A stretch of DNA of 64,000 nt. It comes from Clavaria fumosa. Lineage: Eukaryota > Basidiomycota > Agaricomycetes > Agaricales > Clavariaceae. The notes under the pieces are model-generated. The model was not told the origin of the DNA, did no database searches, and saw only the letters and a program-made list of their open reading frames with translations. The DNA lies in the NCBI GenBank assembly GCA_951802425.1, contig OX637802.1, positions 3,038,001-3,102,000 on the forward strand. The letters run 5' to 3'. The position numbers were made by a program, and so were the translations under genes. Position 1 is the first letter of the stretch. Every line of letters starts with the position of its first letter. Positions 56,810 to 64,000 of this stretch are shown here, piece by piece.

Positions 56810-57628
56810 TCAACACACCAATGCTGTGTGGTCTGGGATCACGCACAACTCGATACAGAACTTGTCAGAAGGCGCGCTGGAGGCTCGCGAGATCCAAGTC
56901 CGTGCGTGCCAGGCGCATACGGCCTTCCTGCGCTGCCAGGAAGACGCATCCGAACTCTGTGCGTTGTTTCGACTCATCTTCTCTCTCCAATTTTCGCTTT
57001 CTCTTGAAGTGGCAGGGTCGCAGTCGGGGCTGGGATCCGTGGGGAGTCCGGATGGGTGGGGTGGACCGAGGTCATTCTCACTCTCATTGCCGTCGTTGCC
57101 GTTGCCTAGAAGAGCGTCGTCCCCGTCCTCGGCATCGTTGTCGGACACCGTGAGGTCAATAATTTCTACATTACGTATCAACACGTCCGTGCCCCCGGAT
57201 ATCTCCCCAACGCCAGCGGGCGGGCCTGGATCAGCATGTGCCTCTCGTTTGCCTTTTCCTCTGCCGCTCTCGACATTCTCTTCCTCCTTCCCACGAGCTG
57301 CCAGCGCAGCAGGGGCCAACGCAGGTCCATGAATCCTTGCGCCGATGCCCTGACCCTCCCTCCACACACGCTGCCGGAGCATCGCAAAGCCCCTGTTAGA
57401 CGGGCGGAGCGCAAGCCAGACCGGCGGTGCGATGCGCCGCTCGTGGGGCAGCGGCGGCGGGTTATGCGCGAACCGGTCGGGCAGCGTGTCCGCTTGTGGG
57501 GCGCCATGTTGGCTACTCTTTCGGATGAGGTATTCTCGCATGGGTTGAGAGACCTTTATTCCTTTATTAGTTGATCTTATTGTGTACACTTGTAGCCTAT
57601 TCCATGTTGGGGTAACTGCTAACCTCAA
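56810..57628 (-). CDS. Hypothetical protein with SUMO-interaction-like motif
   Basis: A 273-codon frame in GC-rich sequence flanked by AT-rich repeats. The central part looks coding: Pro/Arg-rich start, Lys/Glu-rich stretch, then RNVEIIDLTVSDNDAEDGDD, which fits a SUMO-interaction motif (hydrophobic VEIIDLT followed by acids). The first 30 and last 60 residues look less convincing, and introns are likely. An overlapping plus-strand frame (56,826-57,332) is the alternative. I do not recognise a family. Confidence 0.4.
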   Translation of the reverse strand: MRLAVTPTWNRLQVYTIRSTNKGIKVSQPMREYLIRKSSQHGAPQADTLPDRFAHNPPPLPHERRIAPPVWLALRPSNRGFAMLRQRVWREGQGIGARIHGPALAPAALAARGKEEENVESGRGKGKREAHADPGPPAGVGEISGGTDVLIRNVEIIDLTVSDNDAEDGDDALLGNGNDGNESENDLGPPHPSGLPTDPSPDCDPATSRESENWREKMSRNNAQSSDASSWQRRKAVCAWHARTWISRASSAPSDKFCIELCVIPDHTALVC

Positions 57629-58129
57629 TTCTTATTTTCTCCCTGACTCTGTTGAATATTGAGCAAAATCAGCAGATAATTTGCATTGGAAGTTGAACAT
57701 TTGCATCGTGTCATGTTGGGCATCACGTGACATGTGGAGTTGGGGGAGAGCAAGGTGACTTCAGGTTTTGACTTTAGTAGACTTCCTCTTTTGGGTGGGT
57801 AAATTATGTAAGCTGCTGCAAACAGCTAATTAAATAAATACAAGGTAGGGCCTCGCTCCACTCCGGCCTCTTGAGATCCTATTAGTAGTAATTCAGGATT
57901 TGTCACATCTGCAGATTATGTAATGTGAAGGACACTTTTTTGTTGCAACTCCGCACACCACTTTCCAACATGTCTGCTGTACTCGATCCCAGGAACGCAG
58001 CTGATGGGAATGTGTAGTTGCTTTACTTTGTGTGCCTATTGTGATCAACCCCTGCCAACCCCACCTGGCACTCTCTGCTTGCTATTTAGCTCCTGTTGCT
58101 CACCATTTAGCATCTGTTGCTAGTGAATA
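57629..58129. other. Intergenic, no recognised feature
   Basis: AT-rich sequence without coding potential or clear repeats. A short duplicated phrase (ATTTAGC...CTGTTGCT) lies at about 58,085-58,120. Confidence 0.4.
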
Positions 58130-58265
58130 GCATGGGTATGGGTAACCCACATGGGTTGACACCCATGGGTTTCATGGGTGTGGGTGTGGGTACCACTTCT
58201 GTCAACCACCAGCAACCCATACCCATCTTGTGGGTTACCCACACCCACATGGTGGGTCATGGGAA
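58130..58265. repeat. Cluster of ACCCATGGGT-like palindromes
   Basis: The word CCCATGGGT and its relatives (GGGTAACCCACATGGGTT; GGGTTACCCACACCCACAT) occur in both orientations within 136 bp and could fold into a hairpin. It directly precedes the hAT gene remnant and may be subterminal sequence of that transposon. Confidence 0.5.
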
Positions 58266-58326
58266 TTATGGTGGTGGCAGCTTTTACCTGTACAGTTTCT
58301 CTATTAAGTAATTCTGAACCATCACT

Positions 58327-59260
58327 ATGGCACAGACCATGAAGAGAAAGAGTGGTCCCGAAACATCAAACACTGCTAAAAAGTCTAAATCTGACCATCA
58401 GAGATCATCTCAAAGGCAGCCTGCATCTATTGGAACAGAGGACGACAACGACTTGGCCAAACAAGGAATTTCGCAAATCATCAGTTCTGATGAAGAGGGC
58501 AACATCATTCCAGCTGAGAATAATCACAGTGCTGCAAGGACACTCCCAACGAATGAGAAAGAGGATGAGGGTGAAAGTGTTGAGGAGGATGACGAAGCAG
58601 AGCTAAGTCTGTAACATTCACTTTTGACCATAGCAAAATAAGTGACCAATATACCACTCAGAACGGATGAGTAAAAAGTGGACATCATCTATCTACGCAT
58701 TCTTTGACCCAATGCCCACCATTGAGTATGTGGATGGCCGGAAGTGCCATACTTTCAAATGCTTGGCAAGGGGCTGCAAGCACATGGTCTGACACTTCCT
58801 GAGTGGGAAGGATGCCCGATCAATTGGGAATATGTGGCGACATGCAAAGACCTGCTGGGGAGACGAGGCTGTTACAGCTGCCGATGATGCTAAAGATGCG
58901 AATGAGGCACGAACAAAAGTTGTGCAAGGGATTCTGCGCACTGGTTCGATCACAGCAGCCTTTGAAAGGAAGGGAAAGGGAAAGGTTACCTACTCGCACA
59001 AGCAGCACATGAAAACTGAGACAAAGTACAGTAGATCTTCTCTGATGTCAGCTTCTGCCACTCACCTTTCACAGGGCCGAAATTGTGCGCTGGGTTTCAG
59101 AAAGTCTGCGGCCATTTCAAATCGTCAGCGACTGAGGCTTTCAATGTCAAAGACTGTTGCTCACTGCTGGCAACCCCTGCTCCCCATATTCTTGGAACGT
59201 GAAGCCGGTGAAGCATTGGAACTTCGTACAGGTCATTTATCATGACAGTCTATGCCAATG
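58327..59260 (+). pseudogene. hAT-family transposase N-terminal remnant with BED-type zinc finger
   Basis: The first exon-like frame starts MAQTMKRKSGPETSNTAKKS and ends in an acidic tail at 58,614. A second segment reads IYAFFDPMPTIEYVDGRKCH then FKCLARGCKHMV, an in-frame TGA, and HFLSGKDARSIGNMWRHAKT, which fits a BED zinc finger (two Cys, then His...C). It continues with GILRTGSITAAFERKGKGKV. A third reading has EIVRWVSESLRPFQIVSDRG, a phrase typical of Agaricomycete hAT transposases. The catalytic RNase H-like core and dimerisation domain are missing. Confidence 0.7.
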
Positions 59261-59499
59261 AATACTTGTCCTTTTGTACAGGTATCTCATGTGATGGCAT
59301 TATGCGCAAGAGAAAGAAGTTGACGACGACTCCTTCGCGACGTCGTGGTACACATATATGACATGTGTACAGGGTACAATCAGCTTTCAGGAAGTGGTAA
59401 AACATGAGTCCTTCCTGTTTTTTTATTATTACACTAATACTTTACAGTAATAATTCGGAATATGCTACATTTGTCATATGAGTCATACCACTTGGGAGT

Positions 59500-60728
59500 C
59501 TAATTTTCAATTGCTTGCGATTTTTCACCTGTGATGATTCCAAGTCTGGTTAATGTTAACCCCTGGCAGCTGTTGAATGTCATTGCATATGCTGGAGTGA
59601 GTGGAAATTGTTTTTGGCAGAGGGTGTACATTGAAGGTAAATTAGCCATGAACATAATGCAAGGAATGAACACATCGTTGTTTTCAGTGAAAGTATGTTC
59701 CTGGTGAAGATGGAGTAAGCGAATGGTAATGACATGTTTGCCGATGCCTGTTACAATGATGCATGTGTTCTTCACTAGTCCATGATTGACTGATAAGTTT
59801 CACATGATATGGAAGACAGCATTCTTTTTATTGCTGTTTTCATAATAGTTGGCAGACTGCACAAAATGCACAAATTTATGATAATTTAGAAGATGAATAT
59901 GAGGTAGAACTTATATAGACAACAGTATAGTATATTATTAGGGCTACACAGCCACATTTTGCATTGCAAAATATGTTATATTAGGGGAGATATAGGTGAA
60001 TCTTCATTTTTGGTTACACAAACATATGTGACAGCCCAATATGTATAAAACAGAACTAGTGACAATAAGTACAAATATATGCATAACAAAATTTACACCA
60101 TTTTGTTGTGTATATATTTGTACTTGTTTGTCAACAATTATGTTTTATATATATAGGGCTGCCTAGCCCTCTCAATTTACACCATTTTTACTCTCATAAC
60201 TATGCCCATCAGATGCCTTGTTCCTGAGTTATTTATCACATATGTTTGTGTAGCCAAAAATGAAGATTCACCTATATCTCCCCTAATATAACATATTTTG
60301 CAATGCAAAATGTGGCTGTGTAGCCCTAATAATATACTATAATGTTGTCTATATAAGTTCCACCTCATATTCATCTTCTAAATTATCATAAATTTGTGCA
60401 TTTTGCACAGTCTGCCAACTATTATGAAAACAGCAATAATGATTAGGCAATGCAGAGGCAAACCTGGAGGCATATGTTTTGCAATGTAGTCAAGGACAGA
60501 CATTGGTGACATGACACCAGCTTCGTTTGTTTCTTTGGCACTGTTGGCACTAAAGTACATGTATTCATCTCCTTCTTCATGTTGAAGAATGACTGCATTA
60601 TACATGTCAACTTGTTCATTAGTTGGAGCCAGAATGGCATGTGTTAGGCATTTGTTTGGATTGCGAAGTGTCCATGCAGGATAAACAAAGCTGATAATTT
60701 CTTCAATCGAGTATATGATGGACAACAT
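59500..60728 (-). pseudogene. Pif1/Helitron-type helicase C-terminal remnant, split by a palindrome
   Basis: The right part (60,438-60,728, minus) reads RNPNKCLTHAILAPTNEQVD and YFSANSAKETNEAG. The left part (59,500-59,829, minus) reads NLSVNHGLVKNTCIIVTGIG and KQFPLTPAYAMTFNSCQGLT. Together these match the end of Pif1-like helicases as carried by Helitrons: the TN..VD motif, LxxxxGLxNGT-like segment, and final AYAMTxxxxQG motif. A 608-bp palindromic insertion separates the parts, and a TGA lies near 59,795. The Helitron Rep domain is not in the window. Confidence 0.7.
59830..60437. mobile_element. Palindromic MITE, about 608 bp
   Basis: The arms, starting ATTGCTGTTTTCATAATAGT on the left, are nearly exact inverted copies of about 200 bp each (59,830-60,030 and 60,240-60,437), with a loop carrying a smaller inverted repeat (GTACAAATATATGC / ATATATTTGTAC). 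There is no coding capacity. It interrupts the helicase remnant. The target duplication could not be fixed. Confidence 0.75.
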
Positions 60729-61502
60729 GTGGAGTGGAATTTCAGGGCCTGTGCCATCACCAATGGCGTCAATGAAGTTTGCGAAGTGTTATGTGCATGC
60801 TCGGGGGGTTGGGGTGAAGTCCAGTTGGAGTTTGGAGTTTGGGTCTGGGGTGTCCAGGAGGTCTGGAATCAGACTTCAGGGTTCGGGTGGGACTTTGGCG
60901 AATGTATTGAAACAATGCCCTTACTGAGTCCTGGGTGTCCCATATTTTGGAGTTACAGAAGTTCAGGATATCGGGTTTGGTGTCGGGCAGGATGTCTGGG
61001 GTGGACTTGGCCATATCCAAGACAAGGAATGGATGGGAGGGCAGATATGGAGTTTGGATGGAGTTCAGGTGTAACAAGTGACTAAGTATAGGGGATGGAG
61101 GCCAGGTAGGGAGAGGGATATGGAGTTCCAGAGGTTGGATGGATTGTGCAGATTGTCAGGGATAGATTCTGGGTGTCAGACAGAAGTCAGTCAGGAGTTG
61201 GTCAGGAGTTGGTCAGGACTTAGCACAACAGGTGTAGGAGACAGAGGGCAGGGGTTGGATTAGACATTATACAAATCACAAGGTGGCAGACAGCAGCCCA
61301 TTCAGTCAGTTTTTGACATAGATATCGTTCCAGCCCACATCTACACTAGTCCATAAATATCGTGGGGGCTGAGGGTTGGCTGAGCCTCAGTATTAATTGC
61401 GAGATTGTCGGTGAGGGTGGGCAAGGAGACCTTGCGATAAGATCGAACTGGCCCATTAGTTGACAAACTGTGTAAAGATAAATAACTCATTACAGTAACG
61501 TA
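60729..61502. other. Intergenic, unassigned
   Basis: G-rich sequence with short direct repeats (GGAGTTGGTCA twice at 61,194-61,217). The plus-strand frame 60,729-61,085 has Gly/Trp-rich low complexity and no family features. It could be decayed LTR sequence, but I find no matching partner in the window. Confidence 0.35.
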
Positions 61503-63040
61503 AATAGCCTGTTGGCCAACATGAACCAGCAAATGAAACAAGTCTAGGCCAATCCCTCGATAATATCTCACCCACATGAATAGCGTGTGGGCCAACATGA
61601 ACCAAATTATGGATAGCGTCTAGGCCGATCCCTCCATTATATCTCACCCACATGAATAGCATGTGGGCCTACATGAATAGCATGTGGGCCAACATGAACC
61701 AGCTTATGGAAAGTGTCTAGGCCGATCCCTCCATTATATCTCACCCACATGAATAGCATGTGGGCCAACATGAACCAGCTTATGGATAGCGTCTAGGCTG
61801 ATCCCTCCATATTAACTCACCCATGTGAATAGTGTGTGGGCCTACATGAACCAGCTTATGGATAGCATCTAGGCTGATAATGGAAAGTGTCTAGGCCAAT
61901 CCCTCCATAACATCTCACCCACATGAATAGCGTGTGGGCCAACATGAACCAGCAAATGAAACACATCTAGGCCAATCCCTCTATAATATCTCACCCACAT
62001 GAATAGCATGTGGGCCAACATGAACCAGCTTATGGATAGTGTCTAGGCTGATTATGGAAAGTGTCTAGGCCAATCCCTCCATAACATCTCACCCACATGA
62101 ATAGCGTGTGGGCCTACATGAATAGCATGTGGGCCAACATGAACCAGCTTATGGAAAGTGTCTAGGCCGATCCCTCCATTATATCTCACCCACATGAATA
62201 GCATGTGGGCCAACATGAACCAGCTTATGGATAGTGTCTAGGCTGATCCCTCCATATTAACTCACCCATGTGAATAGTGTGTGGGCCTACATGAACCAGC
62301 TTATGGATAGCATCTAGGCTGATAATGGAAAGTGTCTAGGCCAATCCCTCCATAACATCTCACCCACATGAATAGCGTGTGGGCCAACATGAACCAGCAA
62401 ATGAAACACATCTAGGCCAATCCCTCTATAATATCTCACCCACATGAATAGCATGTGGGCCAACATGAACCAGCTTATGGATAGCGTCTAGGCTGATTAT
62501 GGAAAGTGTCTAGGCCAATCCCTCCATAACATCTCACCCACATGAATAGCGTGTGGGCCTACATGAATAGCATGTGGGCCAACATGAACCAGCTTATGGA
62601 AAGTGTCTAGGCCGATCCCTCCATTATATCTCACCCACATGAATAGCATGTGGGCCAACATGAACCAGCTTATGGATAGCGTCTAGGCTGATCCCTCCAT
62701 ATTAACTCACCCATGTGAATAGCGTGTGGGCCAACATGAACCAAATTATGGAAAGTGTCTAGCCCAATCCCTCCATAACATCTCACCCACATGAATAGTG
62801 TGTGGGCCAACATGAACCAGCAAATGAAACGTGTCTAGGCCAATCCCTCTATAATATCTCACCCACATGAATAGCATGTGGGCCTACATGGACCAGCTTA
62901 TGGATAGCGTCTAGGCTGATCCCTCCATATTAACTCACCCATGTGAATAGCATGTGGGCCAACATGAACCAGCTTATGGAAAGTGTCTAGGCCGATCCCT
63001 CCATTATATCTCACCCACATGAATAGCATGTGGGCCAACT
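61503..63040 (+). repeat. Satellite array, about 76-bp monomer, 445-bp higher-order period
   Basis: Successive monomers (for example from 61571, 61647, 61744 and 61820) are about 76 bp, with some 21-bp longer variants. Each contains the hairpin CCCACATG-N5-CATGTGGG or a CGTGTGGG variant and the phrase GTCTAGGCCGATCCCTCCAT. A larger unit marked by GGGCCTACATGAATAGCATG recurs at 61671, 62116 and 62561, exactly 445 bp apart. Confidence 0.9.
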
Positions 63041-63097
63041 TCACATCATCATGCTATTGCATAGGGGTTGGTCTATCCATAAGCCCTTTATGTTACA
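63041..63097. other. Centre of the inverted satellite
   Basis: About 57 bp of sequence unlike the monomer lies between the direct array on the left and the inverted array on the right. It may mark the recombination or replication junction that made the palindrome. Confidence 0.6.
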
Positions 63098-64000
63098 TTG
63101 GGTCTTGTTGCCCCACATGTTATTCACATGGATGAGTTAATATGGAGGGATTGGCCTAGATGCTATCCATAAACTGGTTTGTGTTGGCCAACATGCTACT
63201 CATGTGGGTGAGTTAATATGGAGGGATCATCCTAAATGCTATTCATGGGTGAGTTAATATGGAGGGATTGGCCTAGATGCTATCCATAAGTTGGTTTGTG
63301 TTGGCCCACATGCTATTCACATGGGTGAGTTAATATGGAGGGATCGGCCTAGACACTATCCATAAGCTGGTTCATGTTGGCCCACATGCTATTCATGTGG
63401 GTGAGATATAATGGAGGGATTGGCCTAGACACTTTCCATAATTTGGTTCATGTTGGCCCACACGCTATTCACATGGGTGAGTTAATATGGAGGGATCAGC
63501 CTAGACGCTATCCATAAGCTGGTTCATGTTGGCCCACATGCTATTCATGTGGGTGAGATATAATGGAGGGATCGGCCTAGACACTTTCCATAAGCTGGTT
63601 CATGTTGGCCCACATGCTATTCATGTAGGCCCACACGCTATTCATGTGGGTGAGATGTTATGGAGGGATTGGCCTAGACACTTTCCATAATCAGCCTAGA
63701 TGCTATCCATAAGCTGGTTCATGTTGGCCCACATGCTATTCATGTGGGTGAGATATAATGGAAGGATCGGCCCAGACACTTTCCATAATTTGGTTCATGT
63801 TGGCCCACACACTATTCACATGGGTGAGTTAATATGGAGGGATCGGCCTAGACACTATCCATGAGCTGGTTCATGTTGGCCCACATGCTATTCATGTGGG
63901 TGAGATATAATGGAAGGATTGGCCTAGACACTTTCCATAATTTGGTTCATGTTGGCCCACACGCTATTCACATGGGTGAGTTAATATGGAGGGATTGGCC
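63098..64000 (-). repeat. Satellite array, inverted arm, continuing beyond the window
   Basis: The same monomers occur as reverse complements (GTTGGCCCACATGCTATTCA, GGAGGGATCGGCCTAGACAC), making a long-armed inverted repeat with the array on the left. The arm is cut by the window end, so its full length is unknown. Confidence 0.88.

Noticed and set aside
61503..64000. CRISPR-like appearance of regularly spaced palindromic repeats
   Set aside because: The units are contiguous satellite monomers without unique spacers, in a eukaryotic genome, and they invert at the centre.

Overview
This window looks like a chromosome segment of a filamentous basidiomycete, most likely an Agaricomycete. The evidence is dense short (about 50-70 bp) GT-AG introns, a KDZ transposase with a CxC2-type cysteine cluster, chromodomain Ty3/gypsy elements, and host genes that are recognisably fungal (Mei2-like, SND1/Tudor-SN, ATRIP/Rad26, UPF2). 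There is no prokaryotic signature.

Layout. (1) 1-15.0 kb is a transposon graveyard: a decayed KDZ transposase (about 1.3-5.0 kb), a gypsy pol fragment (7.5-10.2 kb) whose 3' coding end is split by a solo LTR, a second LTR of the same family (10.6-11.3 kb), a tRNA-like (SINE-like) head with a repeat tail (11.36-12.0 kb), a gag scrap, and a hAT-type MITE with a perfect 8-bp target duplication (14,464-14,684). (2) 15-38.7 kb is a compact host gene block: Mei2-like RNA-binding protein (+), SND1 (+, 19 exons including a 10-nt micro-exon and a GC-AG intron), a putative GT49/LARGE-like glycosyltransferase (+), ATRIP/Rad26 (-), UPF2 (-), an amidohydrolase-like protein (-) and a disordered proline-rich nuclear-type protein (+). 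The last two are divergent over a 323-bp intergenic region. Three of these proteins act on RNA (Mei2-like, SND1, UPF2) and one in the DNA damage checkpoint (ATRIP). (3) 38.8-53.0 kb is a nested retroelement complex: a 3' LTR with a Cys-rich antisense ORF; a Gag-protease element that has a second Cys-rich antisense ORF; a chromodomain gypsy element (45,755-52,830, TSD GTTCC) inserted in that antisense ORF; and a 1-kb foldback-like element (49,859-50,861, 9-bp TSD) inserted in the gag of the gypsy. (4) 53-57.7 kb holds an HNH-domain gene, AT-rich repeats split by another solo LTR (TSD CAGCT), and one unassigned ORF. (5) 57.7-64 kb contains a decayed hAT transposase, a Pif1/Helitron-type helicase remnant interrupted by a 608-bp palindrome, and a satellite array (about 76-bp monomer, 445-bp higher-order period) that inverts on itself near 63.07 kb and runs off the window end.

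The most interesting signals are: an antisense Cys-rich ORF next to the 3' end of two different LTR elements; two foldback-type structures built from short tandem repeats, one carrying mirrored tRNA-like promoters; a CpG-to-TpG decay signature that accounts for all pol stop codons in the youngest gypsy; and a decapeptide repeat tail on a chromodomain polyprotein. Exon structures for Mei2-like and SND1 were checked codon by codon for phase. Those of the other genes are approximate, and all family assignments are from recognition without database searches.
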